Shown here piece by piece: positions 53,169-61,894 of a stretch of DNA of 64,000 bases. The stretch's first letter is position 1. Every line of letters begins with the position of its first letter. A model generated the notes under the pieces. That model was not told where the DNA came from and searched no databases. It was given only the letters and a program-made list of their open reading frames with translations. Location: assembly GCF_022549215.1 (NCBI RefSeq), contig NZ_JAKZFC010000004.1:62001-126000 (forward strand). The letters run 5' to 3'. The position numbers were made by a program, and so were the translations under genes. The DNA is from Solibacillus palustris (lineage in GTDB: Bacteria > Bacillota > Bacilli > Bacillales_A > Planococcaceae).

Positions 53169-53316
53169 AATTTTGTAAACCTCCCTTAAATAACTCACAA
53201 TATCTTCCTTTTTATTGTACAATGTTTATAAGGAAGATGAAACCTTTTCTTAGGACATACGTATATATTTATAGAAGAAGTTTAAAAATTATACATAATT
53301 AAAGTAGGTGGAAATT

Positions 53317-53913
53317 ATGAAAAAATGGCTTTATAAATCACTTGTAGCATCCGTTGCATTTTTAACATTAGGTCTGATAACGCCAAATCATGAAATTTGG
53401 GCAAATTTTGACGAAGACCGTGGTAATAACAAACCCATTATTGACCGCCAAACAGATAACCAAATTTCAGCAGCTTATCAGCTAGATGAAATCATTGTTG
53501 CCCAACAGCAATTACCGACTGTTGATACATTCATTGATGCAGCGAAAGAACAGTCATACATAAAATTTGGTACACGCATTGGGCCAGTAATTGAAGATGA
53601 ATTTGAGACGAATATTTTCCCTAAAATCGAAGAAGCTATTGCTATGACAGTGGATCGACTTGGTGTAGAATCTCTATCCAACTTAAGTATTTCTGAAAAA
53701 CCGAGTGGCGAGTATTCAGAGAAAATTTTCCACATTGTCAATAACGATTCAAAAAAGGATGTCATTCGCTTCCACGTGCGTACAGAAAACCGCCCGTTCG
53801 AAGGCTATTACTATAATTTCCATTACCACACAATTGAAGATAATTATCAAACGCACTACACCCTAGGGGATATATACTGGAGCAAAAACACTCCGCCTAA
53901 GTGGTTGTCATAA
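53317..53913 (+). CDS. ypjP: YpjP-like exported protein
   Basis: 198 residues with an N-terminal signal/anchor (about 5-25, KSLVASVAFLTLGLITP). A YpjP-type domain follows with DTFIDAAKEQSYIKFGTRIG, IFPKIEEAIAMTVDRL, HFHYHTIEDNY-like FHYHTIEDNYQTHYTLGDIY and the terminal WSKNTPPKW. Function unknown. Position near thyA-dfrA mirrors B. subtilis, where ypjP lies close to thyB-dfrA, which supports the call. ATG 53317 follows AGGTGG. Confidence 0.83.
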   Translation: MKKWLYKSLVASVAFLTLGLITPNHEIWANFDEDRGNNKPIIDRQTDNQISAAYQLDEIIVAQQQLPTVDTFIDAAKEQSYIKFGTRIGPVIEDEFETNIFPKIEEAIAMTVDRLGVESLSNLSISEKPSGEYSEKIFHIVNNDSKKDVIRFHVRTENRPFEGYYYNFHYHTIEDNYQTHYTLGDIYWSKNTPPKWLS

Positions 53914-53965
53914 TATTGATAGGTACTTTTATAAATAGTAAGTCGTATTATTACTAGAGAATCTG

Positions 53966-54006
53966 AAAAACAGACTAATTCACACGTTGAATGTAGTCTG
54001 TTTTTT
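53966..54006 (+). terminator. Terminator after ypjP
   Basis: AAAAACAGACTA ... TAGTCTGTTTTTT stem (53966-54005). Confidence 0.88.
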
Positions 54007-54127
54007 CTTGTCTCAAAAATTAATGTATGGTGATTTTACTTAACAATGTGATGTCCCATCCATTCCCAAAGTGTATTTATAGAGCCAAAGTGTAAAAAAT
54101 TTTTTTATCAAAAAGGAGGTTTTAGTA

Positions 54128-54232
54128 GTGAATTTTTTTGTGCAACGATGTAAAATAAGTGTATACACATTTTTGCAGTCGATTAATTATGCTGCAAAAT
54201 GTAAAATTATACCAAAGGGGGACTGCCGATGA
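54128..54232 (+). CDS. Tiny ORF a of the mini-operon, 34 residues
   Basis: GTG start 8 bases after AGGAGG (54115-54120). The product begins MNFFVQRCKISVYTFLQSIN and ends KIIPKGDCR: basic, with two or three cysteines and a weak amphipathic helix. Its stop overlaps the ATG of the next ORF as ATGA, typical of coupled translation. Too short for most gene callers; the SD plus overlap favour a real or leader ORF. Confidence 0.5.
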   Translation: MNFFVQRCKISVYTFLQSINYAAKCKIIPKGDCR

Positions 54233-54420
54233 TAACCGGTCAGTTAGAGCGAGCATTCCAATTAGCGGAAAAACATAAGCTCGACGTAAATACAATTTTA
54301 GAATTAAACAAAGTAATTGCAAAGGAAGTAAACAATTCAGTAAAAGTGGAGGAGAAGATTTTACTTCAAATCATTCAATTACTTGAAAACAACAAAACCA
54401 TTCTTAGGGAGGCAACATAA
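54229..54420 (+). CDS. Small helical protein, 63 residues (ORF b)
   Basis: SD AAAGGGGG precedes ATG 54229. The sequence is a probable two- or three-helix bundle: QLERAFQLAEKHKLDVNTIL, ELNKVIAKEV, EEKILLQIIQLLENNK. The loop position and length recall Spo0E-like phosphatases, but the catalytic SQELD motif is absent, so I do not assign it. It lies between two even smaller ORFs in one unit closed by a terminator. Confidence 0.65.
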   Translation: MITGQLERAFQLAEKHKLDVNTILELNKVIAKEVNNSVKVEEKILLQIIQLLENNKTILREAT

Positions 54421-54423
54421 AAA

Positions 54424-54471
54424 TTGGAAAAAACAATTGAGCTATATGATGATTTAGACACATTTGATTAA
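54424..54471 (+). CDS. Tiny ORF c, 15 residues
   Basis: TTG reads MEKTIELYDDLDTFD and stop. SD AGGGAGG (54405-54411) is about 12 bases upstream and inside the end of ORF b. Acidic peptide; its stop abuts the terminator stem. Could be a signalling-type peptide or noise. Confidence 0.35.
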   Translation: MEKTIELYDDLDTFD

Positions 54472-54515
54472 AGGCGCTACTCAACCCATGTAAAACGAGT
54501 AGCGCCTTTAATTAT
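54470..54515 (+). terminator. Terminator of the mini-operon
   Basis: Perfect AAAGGCGCTACTC / GAGTAGCGCCTTT stem (54470-54511) followed by AATT. Confidence 0.88.
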
Positions 54516-54590
54516 GCAATTTTTTATACATATTGTATAAATTGTGGTAAAATATAACAAAAAATGTAGTACAAGAGAGTAGGTATTTAG

Positions 54591-55307
54591 ATGATTCCAT
54601 TAGTGTACGATCAAGTGAATAGCAGGGGGATAGATGAAGATTTCTATCTAGTTTTATTAAATAAAATTGATGTAAAAACGATTGCAGATTTGGGTTGTGG
54701 CACAGGAAGGTTGACTACAAAATTTGCGAAACAAGGCTATCAAATTACCGCAATTGACCCAAATGAAGAAGCGATTTCGTATGCAAAAAGTAAACCAAAT
54801 GTAGGGAGTATTACGTGGATTGTTGGAGATAGCTCAAATTTACATACAGCAGCATATGACGCAGTGATCATGACGGCTAATGTTGCGCAAGTATTTCTTA
54901 CAGATGAAAGTTGGCAACATGTAATTTCAGATGCATACCACGCATTAAAGCCTGGCGGACACTTCATTTTTGATACACGTAATCCACTAGCAAAAGCGTG
55001 GGAAGAGTGGCAGCTAGATGATACCCCTGATAGAGCAATAGACCCGTTGACTGGTAATCCACTTGAAATTTGGACGTCTTATGAAGGATTCACGGATGAT
55101 GTTTTTACATATTATGAAACGGTGAAAAATGCACATACGAATAAAGAGATTATCCATCTAAAAATGCAACTAATATTTAGAGCGAAAGAAACAATCGAAT
55201 CCTCGTTACAAAAAGTAGGCTTTAAAACAACGAATGTCTATGCAGATTGGGCATTGAAGCAAGCCACTTCAACAGCAAACTCTTTTATTTTCCACTGTAT
55301 CAAGTAA
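54591..55307 (+). CDS. Class I SAM-dependent methyltransferase
   Basis: 238 residues. SAM-binding motif I is IADLGCGTGRL, motif II is the acidic AIDPNEEAI, the post-I VGDSSNLH contacts adenine, and ALKPGGHFIFDTRNPLAK is the motif III region. This is a Methyltransf_11/25-type fold and the substrate is unknown. ATG 54591 lies after GAGAGTAGG. It stands between the mini-operon and thyA with separate signals. Confidence 0.82.
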   Translation: MIPLVYDQVNSRGIDEDFYLVLLNKIDVKTIADLGCGTGRLTTKFAKQGYQITAIDPNEEAISYAKSKPNVGSITWIVGDSSNLHTAAYDAVIMTANVAQVFLTDESWQHVISDAYHALKPGGHFIFDTRNPLAKAWEEWQLDDTPDRAIDPLTGNPLEIWTSYEGFTDDVFTYYETVKNAHTNKEIIHLKMQLIFRAKETIESSLQKVGFKTTNVYADWALKQATSTANSFIFHCIK

Positions 55308-55456
55308 TTAGGCTTTAATTGATGAACTGTAGTGAAAGCATAGATGTTTTTTGCTATAGTTTTTTTCTGTTGAGAGATTCCCGACATAACTGCCTATACA
55401 AATTTGGGTACCATACTTATATAATAGAACGATACAGTTATCAAGGAGTGAACATT

Positions 55457-56437
55457 TTGACAAACCAAGCAGACCAAGAATATTTAAAGCTTCTTCAACA
55501 CATTTTAGACAATGGCACAGACAAATCCGACCGCACAGGAACAGGTACGAGAAGCGTATTTGGCTATCAAATGCGTTTTGATTTATCTAAAGGCTTCCCG
55601 CTTTTAACAACAAAGCGTGTAGGTTTTAAGACTGTGGCAAGCGAACTATTATGGTTTATTAAAGGAGACACAAATATTCGCTATTTACTTCAAAATAAAA
55701 ACCACATTTGGGACGAATGGGCATTCAAAAAATGGGTGGAATCAGATGAATATCAAGGTCCAGAGATGACAGATTTCGGCCGCCGTGCAATAGTCGACGA
55801 AGCATTTAACACTGAGTATCAAAAGGAGTTAGCTTCATTTTGCGAGCGCGTATTAAACGATGATGAATTCGCACGTAAATACGGTGATTTAGGAAATGTC
55901 TATGGTAAACAATGGCGCAATTGGACAACCTCAGAGGGGGAATCACTAGATCAGCTGCAAGATGCCATCAATCAAATTAAAAATAATCCTGATTCTCGCC
56001 GCATCATTGTCAATGCATGGAACCCAGAGGACGTAATTGATGCTGGGGCAAAGGGAAGTAAGGCAGCATTACCACCTTGTCATGCGATGTTCCAGTTTTA
56101 TGTAACAAATGGCAAACTAAGCTGTATGTTAACACAACGTAGTGGTGATACTTTTTTAGGGATTCCATTTAATATTGCTAGCTACGCATTATTAACGCAT
56201 TTAATCGCACATGAATGCGGCCTTGAAGTAGGGGAATTTGTTCACAGTATTGGAGATGCACATATTTACGCAAACCACTTTGAGCAAGTAAAAGAACAGC
56301 TAGCACGTGCACCTAAAACATTGCCAACATTAAAGCTAAACACAAACAAGCAATCGATTTTTGATTTTGAGTTAGAGGATGTTTCAGTGGAAGGTTATGA
56401 CCCACATCCATCAATTAAAGCACCGATTGCCGTGTAA
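55457..56437 (+). CDS. thyA: Thymidylate synthase
   Basis: Converts dUMP and methylenetetrahydrofolate to dTMP and dihydrofolate. 326 residues, the long ThyA form with an insertion after residue ~90. Motifs are [13 protein letters not shown], the catalytic Cys in [13 protein letters not shown], and [20 protein letters not shown]. The TTG start at 55457 follows AAGGAG. The longer frame from 55319 runs through noncoding sequence. dfrA follows 13 bases later, recycling its dihydrofolate product. Confidence 0.96.
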   Translation: MTNQADQEYLKLLQHILDNGTDKSDRTGTGTRSVFGYQMRFDLSKGFPLLTTKRVGFKTVASELLWFIKGDTNIRYLLQNKNHIWDEWAFKKWVESDEYQGPEMTDFGRRAIVDEAFNTEYQKELASFCERVLNDDEFARKYGDLGNVYGKQWRNWTTSEGESLDQLQDAINQIKNNPDSRRIIVNAWNPEDVIDAGAKGSKAALPPCHAMFQFYVTNGKLSCMLTQRSGDTFLGIPFNIASYALLTHLIAHECGLEVGEFVHSIGDAHIYANHFEQVKEQLARAPKTLPTLKLNTNKQSIFDFELEDVSVEGYDPHPSIKAPIAV

Positions 56438-56450
56438 AGGAGGAAAAGCA

Positions 56451-56921
56451 ATGATTTCATTAATCGTGGCACATGATAAAAACTATGTTATCGGCTATGA
56501 AAACGATATGCCTTGGCATTTACCGGGTGATTTACAGTACTTTAAAGAAATGACAATGGGGAAGCCAATCATTATGGGGCGTAAAACGTTTGAATCCATT
56601 GGTCGTGCATTACCTGGTCGTCGTAATATCGTGATTACGCGCAACGAAAATTACACTTCTGAAGGTATTGAAACAGTATCAAGTTTAAATGCCGCGTTGG
56701 AATTAGTACAAGATGCTTCAGAAATTATGATCATCGGCGGGGCACAAATTTTTGAGCAAGCAATGTCTATAGCTGAAAAATTATACATTACGCTAATTGA
56801 CCATGAATTCAACGGGGATACATACTTCCCACGCTACGATGCCTGGCGCTTAACGTCTAGCCAAGAAGCAGTTGATTCTGGCAAAGGTTATACATTCCGT
56901 TATTGTATATTTGAGAAATAA
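56451..56921 (+). CDS. dfrA: Dihydrofolate reductase
   Basis: NADPH-dependent reduction of dihydrofolate, the trimethoprim target. 156 residues with MPWHLPGDLQYFK (catalytic acid-bearing region), the NADPH motif IMGRKTFESIGRALPGRRN, IMIIGGAQIFEQ and a C-terminal FRYCIFEK. SD AAAGGAGG; ATG 56451. An earlier in-frame codon lies inside thyA and is rejected. Operon with thyA. Confidence 0.96.
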   Translation: MISLIVAHDKNYVIGYENDMPWHLPGDLQYFKEMTMGKPIIMGRKTFESIGRALPGRRNIVITRNENYTSEGIETVSSLNAALELVQDASEIMIIGGAQIFEQAMSIAEKLYITLIDHEFNGDTYFPRYDAWRLTSSQEAVDSGKGYTFRYCIFEK

Positions 56922-56924
56922 GTA

Positions 56925-56964
56925 AAAGGCTGAACAAAAAGTGAATACTTTTTGTTCAGTCTTT
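56925..56964 (+). terminator. Terminator of thyA-dfrA
   Basis: AAAGGCTGAACAAAAAGT / ACTTTTTGTTCAGTCTTT stem with four-base loop. Confidence 0.9.
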
Positions 56965-57113
56965 TCACATGTATAAATAATCCGCAATAGACAGTGTTTC
57001 AATGGTTGCCTGCAATAGAATAGAAAATCACTACTTCCTGTGACAACGCATTGATACTTAGCGTCGAGCTAACCTCCATCCTTAGTGTAATATTGCCGTT
57101 ATGTTTTCTTCAT

Positions 57114-57755
57114 CTATAAATAAAAATACACACATCCAACCATGCAACCACAGCCCGCAATAACAAACAAATGCCAAATCGCATGATTATACGGTAGCTT
57201 TGTCCACATATAAAAAATCGAGCCAAACGTGAACAACACACCACCGGCAAGTAACAACATAAAGCCATCAAATGTTAAATAACTATAGAGAGGACGAATT
57301 AAAAAAATAATCAACCATCCCATCACTATGTACAATGCTAATGAAAACCTCTCAAAACGGTGGATAAACAAAAATTTAAATACAACACCCAAAATTGCTA
57401 TTGTCCAAATCACACAAAGCATTACGATACCTAACACACCATCAATTGCAATTAGTAAAAAGGGCGTATACGTTCCAGCGATTAATATATAAATAGACGA
57501 ATGATCTAAAATAGAGAAAACGCGTTTATATTTCTCTGGCATGCTATGTAAAAGTGTAGACATTAAGAATAATAAAATGAGTGACGCACCAAATATAGAA
57601 AAGGCCGTAATTTGTTTAGCCGAACCATTTTGTGCAGCATAAATAATAAGCAATATACAGATGGGAATATACAGTAATAGCCCAATTCCGTGTGTTATCG
57701 CATTCCAGCGCTCTTCTTTTAATGTTTTATAGTCAAATGCTTCAATTGTTTGCAT
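57114..57755 (-). CDS. Hemolysin-III-family membrane protein (YplQ/YqfA-like)
   Basis: 213 residues with seven membrane segments, of the PAQR/HlyIII superfamily. Family residues are seen: ERWNAITHGIG (first-helix His), LLHSMPEKYKRVFSILDHSSIY (Ser and His/Asp pair) and the C-terminal HAIWHLFVIAG (metal-type His pair). PAQR-like proteins bind zinc in the membrane; the hemolysin name is historical. Related B. subtilis yplQ lies in the same chromosomal neighbourhood. Monocistronic. Confidence 0.87.
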   Translation of the reverse strand: MQTIEAFDYKTLKEERWNAITHGIGLLLYIPICILLIIYAAQNGSAKQITAFSIFGASLILLFLMSTLLHSMPEKYKRVFSILDHSSIYILIAGTYTPFLLIAIDGVLGIVMLCVIWTIAILGVVFKFLFIHRFERFSLALYIVMGWLIIFLIRPLYSYLTFDGFMLLLAGGVLFTFGSIFYMWTKLPYNHAIWHLFVIAGCGCMVGCVYFYL

Positions 57756-57954
57756 ATTTTTTCACACTCCTTACTTTCTTACAATAATTTAAATAGTGAT
57801 TGTTTGCGAATGTGCATTGTCATTATGTTATACTGCAATATGTCATACATACAATATGATAATTAGAGTTTCGAAAGAATGACAAACGTCATATTGGTAA
57901 AAAAATAGTAATTCTTTATAATAGTAAAGAAGATTTAAAAAGGAAGTGTTTACT

Positions 57955-58800
57955 TTGACTCAAATCCATATTGTAACGGATTCTACATGTGATTTAACAG
58001 ATGCAGAAATTAAAAAACACGACATTCATATGGTCCCATTATCAGTGCAAATTGATGACAAGACGTATACAGATCGTGTGAACTTACAGCCGGATACCTT
58101 TATTGAATTAATGAACAAAGCAGAAAATTTACCTAAAAGCTCTCAGCCAGCTCCAGGTGTATTTAAGGAAATTTATGATGAGCTAGGTAAGGACGGATCA
58201 CAAATCATTTCTATTCACATGACTGGTGGTATGAGTGGTACATATCAATCAGCATGTCAAGCTGCGGAAATGTCTGATTCAAATGTGACGGTTGTAGACT
58301 CTCGTTATATTGCGTTTGGACTAGCATTCCAAATTCGTGAAGCGATTCGTTTACGTGATGCAGGTGCGAGCGTAGAGGAAATCGTAGCAAGTCTAAATCA
58401 AATTCGTGAAAATACACGCCTTTTCGTAGTGTTAGACACATTAGAAAACATGGTAAAAGGTGGGCGTATTGGTAAAGGGAAAGCAGTTGTCAGCTCATTA
58501 CTAAACATTAAGCCAATTGGACATTTAGATATTGGCGAAGTGACAATTTGCGCTAAGCCTCGTAGCCACAAGCAAGTTGTGAAATTTTTAATCAGTGAAT
58601 TTGAAAAAGATACAAAAGGTAAAGTAGTAAAATCTGTAGGTATTTCTCATGCCAATTCGTTGGATACGCTAGCAAATCCTTTAATTGAGCAACTACGTGC
58701 AACTGGCTATAATGGCGATGTTGAAATGGCTTTCACTTCACCTGTAATTAGTACACATACAGGTGAAGGTGCAATGGGCTTTGTCTATTTTACCGAGTAA
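57955..58800 (+). CDS. DegV family fatty-acid-binding protein (FakB-like)
   Basis: 281 residues. The N-terminal STCDLT motif, the HMTGGMSGTYQSA loop and VDSRYIAFG are typical of DegV/FakB proteins. These hold a fatty acid for phosphorylation by FakA. The C-terminal domain includes FVVLDTLENMVKGGRIGKGK. TTG 57955 lies 8 bases after AAGGAAG; GTG 57946 sits on the SD. Single gene with terminator. Confidence 0.9.
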   Translation: MTQIHIVTDSTCDLTDAEIKKHDIHMVPLSVQIDDKTYTDRVNLQPDTFIELMNKAENLPKSSQPAPGVFKEIYDELGKDGSQIISIHMTGGMSGTYQSACQAAEMSDSNVTVVDSRYIAFGLAFQIREAIRLRDAGASVEEIVASLNQIRENTRLFVVLDTLENMVKGGRIGKGKAVVSSLLNIKPIGHLDIGEVTICAKPRSHKQVVKFLISEFEKDTKGKVVKSVGISHANSLDTLANPLIEQLRATGYNGDVEMAFTSPVISTHTGEGAMGFVYFTE

Positions 58801-58885
58801 TTTCTATCGTGTACTGAGCTTAGTTTCAGCGCGCTTCTGTAATGTTGTTACAGTAAGATTGTTTGAAAAAAGTATAAATTAACAA

Positions 58886-58927
58886 AAGGGCTTGTTCAGA
58901 AAGTAATTTCCGGACAAGCCCTTCATT
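58886..58927 (+). terminator. Terminator after degV
   Basis: AAGGGCTTGTTC ... GACAAGCCCTT stem (58886-58923), weak T tract (CATTT). Confidence 0.75.
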
Positions 58928-59068
58928 TGTCAACAATGTAAATTGTAGCGCACCCTTGAGCATTTCATAAAGGAAGTTTCTACAGCGTTTGTAATAGTCA
59001 TTGTAATAGAGTGAACGAAAATATTAACTGTAACGCTTATTTTACGTTTCTTATTTCTTCGTTTTTTG

Positions 59069-59230
59069 TCACCGCACAACTCCATAGTTTAATGCATCGC
59101 TGTAAGCAACTTGAATCGTTTGGTGCTGTGGTGGTGATTTTGCTTCAAATTGAAATACAGTTGAATAAAAAGCATCTGAAATGGCGATGAAATAGATGAA
59201 GAATAAAAAATATTTGGTTCAATGTAACAA
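59069..59230 (-). pseudogene. Small exported-protein ORF interrupted by a TGA at codon 4
   Basis: On minus, SD AAAAGGAGA (59241-59249) precedes TTG 59230. The frame reads MLH, TGA, TKYFLFFIYFIAISDAFYST and continues VFQFEAKSPPQHQTIQVAYS to a stop at 59069. Without the TGA (one base from TGG) it would encode a 53-residue secreted or membrane-anchored peptide. The rest of the 58928-59386 gap has no gene. Confidence 0.35.
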
Positions 59231-59386
59231 AAAAATCGTTTCTCCTTTTAAATAACAAAATGTACTAATACATACGATATAAAGTAAAAAAAAGATTCGT
59301 CTTTTAATAAATTTCTAGGCAAACAATTCCATTCTTTTTCACAAATATCTTATAATAGTATAATAAAGAACTAAAGGGGAGATTGT

Positions 59387-60301
59387 ATGTGGCGTATATT
59401 ACTAACGATTTGTCTCATCACGCTACTATCAGCATGTTCGGTATCAATTGACCCGGAAACTGAAGAAAAGCTACCTGTTGATCAATCCTCACAAAATGGG
59501 GTTACAATCATTTCAGACATTGCACCAAAAATAGAGGATGAAATATCGAGGACCGAGCGTATTAAAGAAATAATTAGTGATGTGTTTCATTTAGATTGGG
59601 AGGATCTAAAAGATGAATACGCACAAGATATTTTTTACTTAGCGCTTGGTGATTCTTTAACGCGCGGTGTAGGGGATGAAAAACAGGATTATGGCTATAC
59701 TGTTCGATTACAGAAGCAATTAGAACAATGGTCAATGATCAAATCCGTAGAGCTAGATAATCGTGGCAAAAACGGCCGCCGCAGTAATCAGCTATTAGCA
59801 TTATTGAAAAAAGGGCATTATGATGAGGAACTGGCAAAAGCCAATCTTGTTACAATAACCCTTGGTGGGAATGATGTCATGAAAATAGTGAAGAATAACT
59901 TGTTTACAATGGAACAATCGATGTTTGATAAAGAATTGCCTAAATTTATTAATCGTTATGATGAAATACTTCAAGAAATTCGTCTTCGTAATGCAGATGT
60001 ACCGATCATTTTAATAGGCTTTTATAATCCGATGTCAATTGTGGTTGATGAAGTGACGCCATTTGAGTCCATCATATCAGAATGGAACACAGAAATAGAT
60101 AACCTAAGCTTGGCATATAACAATGTATGTTTTGTGCCAGTAGAGGATTTATTTGTATCGAATGAAGATATGGTATATCATGTAGATTTCTTCCATCCGA
60201 ATAGTACGGGTTATGATCGGATGGCAGAACGCGTAATTGAAACGATGCAATCCTGTGATATTGAGTCTATGTCGAATGGTTTATTAGGTTTTGGAGAGTG
60301 A
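59387..60301 (+). CDS. ypmR: SGNH/GDSL-hydrolase lipoprotein (YpmR-like)
   Basis: 304 residues. Lipobox LSAC (Cys near residue 17), an acidic linker, and a SGNH esterase domain (about 85-295). Block I is LALGDSLTRGVG, the Gly/Asn blocks are DNRGKNGRRSNQL and ITLGGNDVMK, and block V is HVDFFHPNSTGYDRMAE with the catalytic Asp/His. Probable extracellular lipid or cell-wall esterase. ypmS follows at once, as in Bacillus. Confidence 0.88.
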   Translation: MWRILLTICLITLLSACSVSIDPETEEKLPVDQSSQNGVTIISDIAPKIEDEISRTERIKEIISDVFHLDWEDLKDEYAQDIFYLALGDSLTRGVGDEKQDYGYTVRLQKQLEQWSMIKSVELDNRGKNGRRSNQLLALLKKGHYDEELAKANLVTITLGGNDVMKIVKNNLFTMEQSMFDKELPKFINRYDEILQEIRLRNADVPIILIGFYNPMSIVVDEVTPFESIISEWNTEIDNLSLAYNNVCFVPVEDLFVSNEDMVYHVDFFHPNSTGYDRMAERVIETMQSCDIESMSNGLLGFGE

Positions 60302-60306
60302 GCAGC

Positions 60307-60879
60307 ATGAATAAATGGAAAGTAGCATTTTTTGTTTTAGCAGGCGCGATAATTATGGTACTTGTTAGTATAGTGTATTTAGCAACTTCGGACGTTGAGC
60401 AATCCAGTTTGAGAGAGCCGACTGCGCTTGAGGGCAATATATTAACCGTTGAAACAACAGCGAAAGAATTCGAAGCAATCGCCAAGCAATATTTAATGGA
60501 GGCGATGAATAATTCACCGGTTCCAGTGGAGCTCGCTATCGAAGAAAAGATTTATTTATATAGTACGTTAACAGTATTTAATTTTGAACTTCCAATTCAA
60601 ATGGATTTCAATCCCGTTGTAAGTGATGGGAATATTATTTTAAAACAGGATGCCGTCCATGTCGGCAAGATTAACATTCAACCGAAACAAGTGTTAAAGC
60701 TAATGAAGGATGCAGTAGAATTCCCATCTTGGATTACCGTGCAGCCAAACGATGAGCAAATTTATGTAGACTTATCACGCATTAACATTGCAAGCGGATC
60801 CCGTGTACGAGCACAAGAAATTGATTTAGAAAATGACAAGATTGTCTTACAAGTGGTCATTCCAAACGAAACAAAATAA
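60307..60879 (+). CDS. ypmS: YpmS family protein (DUF2140)
   Basis: 190 residues: one N-terminal membrane helix (about 4-26) and an extracytoplasmic DUF2140 domain with the motifs [20 protein letters not shown] and [18 protein letters not shown]. Function unknown. ATG 60307 lies after GGAGAGTG, five bases past the ypmR stop; a GTG at 60298 overlaps that stop. It shares the ypmR-ypmS-msrA-msrB unit. Confidence 0.88.
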   Translation: MNKWKVAFFVLAGAIIMVLVSIVYLATSDVEQSSLREPTALEGNILTVETTAKEFEAIAKQYLMEAMNNSPVPVELAIEEKIYLYSTLTVFNFELPIQMDFNPVVSDGNIILKQDAVHVGKINIQPKQVLKLMKDAVEFPSWITVQPNDEQIYVDLSRINIASGSRVRAQEIDLENDKIVLQVVIPNETK

Positions 60880-60889
60880 GGGGCGAAAT

Positions 60890-61420
60890 ATGGTGGCATT
60901 ACAAAAAGCAACATTTGCAGGTGGCTGTTTCTGGTGTATGGTTAAGCCGTTTGATACGCAGCCTGGCATTATTGAAGTTGTATCGGGCTATACAGGTGGA
61001 CATGTTGATAAACCAACATATGAGCAAGTATGTAGTGAAACAACAGGCCATTTAGAAGCCGTACAAATTACGTTTGACCCAAGTATTTATCCATACGAAA
61101 AATTAGTAGAGCTGTACTGGACATTGATTGACCCTACCGATGCGGGTGGGCAGTTTTATGATCGAGGAGAATCGTACACAACAGCGATTTTTTATCATGA
61201 CGAGGTTCAAAAGCAAATTGCAGAGTTATCAAAGGCAAAGCTAGAGGCATGCGGTAAATTCCGTGCACCAATCGCCGTGAAATTATTACCAGCAAAACCA
61301 TTTTATGAAGCAGAGGACTATCATCAGCATTATTATAAGAAAAATCCTGCCCATTATGAGCGCTATTCTATAGGCTCAGGACGCACTGGATTTATCGAAC
61401 AGCATTGGGGGAAACGTTAA
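60890..61420 (+). CDS. msrA: Peptide methionine sulfoxide reductase MsrA
   Basis: Reduces the S-epimer of methionine sulfoxide in proteins. 176 residues with catalytic GGCFWCM, the [16 protein letters not shown] motif, and [15 protein letters not shown]. The start region has SD AAGGGGCG. A longer frame from 60833 runs inside ypmS. msrB overlaps its stop by one base (TAATG), so both stereospecific reductases are made together. Confidence 0.96.
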   Translation: MVALQKATFAGGCFWCMVKPFDTQPGIIEVVSGYTGGHVDKPTYEQVCSETTGHLEAVQITFDPSIYPYEKLVELYWTLIDPTDAGGQFYDRGESYTTAIFYHDEVQKQIAELSKAKLEACGKFRAPIAVKLLPAKPFYEAEDYHQHYYKKNPAHYERYSIGSGRTGFIEQHWGKR

Positions 61421-61848
61421 TGGATAAAAATGAACGCTTAAAACAGTTAACAGATATGCAATTGCATGTGACACAAAATCAAGGAACAGAACCACCGTTT
61501 CGCAATGAGTATTATGATGTTTTTGAAGACGGGATTTATGTTGATATCATATCAGGCAAAGCACTGTTTAGCTCAACAGACAAATTTGATGCTGGCTGCG
61601 GTTGGCCTTCATTTTCAAAACCTATTGATGTTCCAGAGGTAACTGAACATTTTGATACTTCACATGGAATGCGTCGCGTGGAAGTACGCAGTAAAACAGC
61701 GGATTCGCATTTGGGACATGTATTTCCAGATGGCCCGCGTGAATTAGGTGGCTTACGATACTGCATTAACTCAGCATCGTTACGCTTTGTGCCAATTGCA
61801 GATTTAGAAAAAGAGGGCTACGGAGAATATCTTTCATTATTCAAATAA
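61420..61848 (+). CDS. msrB: Peptide methionine sulfoxide reductase MsrB
   Basis: Reduces the R-epimer of methionine sulfoxide. 142 residues with [23 protein letters not shown] and catalytic Cys in [13 protein letters not shown]. The four zinc-binding cysteines of some MsrB proteins are absent, as in the Bacillus form. The start overlaps the msrA stop. Ends the ypmR-msrB unit. Confidence 0.96.
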   Translation: MDKNERLKQLTDMQLHVTQNQGTEPPFRNEYYDVFEDGIYVDIISGKALFSSTDKFDAGCGWPSFSKPIDVPEVTEHFDTSHGMRRVEVRSKTADSHLGHVFPDGPRELGGLRYCINSASLRFVPIADLEKEGYGEYLSLFK

Positions 61849-61849
61849 A

Positions 61850-61890
61850 AAACTCGCTCTTGTTGTGAAATTCACAATGAGAGCGAGTTT
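61850..61890. terminator. Bidirectional terminator between msrB and the chemoreceptor gene
   Basis: AAACTCGCTC ... GAGCGAGTTT with inner TTGTGAA/TTCACAA pairing, then TTTGCTT; an A run on the left serves the minus strand. Confidence 0.9.
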
Positions 61891-61894
61891 TTGC

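Larger units (their letters stand above)
52816..53316. other. 500-base stretch without a recognised gene
   Basis: It contains a minus-strand terminator (52866-52898) and one tiny minus-strand ORF (53097-53168), described separately. Nothing else could be assigned. Confidence 0.4.

Noticed and set aside
54229-54420. 63-residue protein as a Spo0E-like phosphatase
   Set aside because: The helical layout is similar, but the conserved SQELD catalytic motif is missing.
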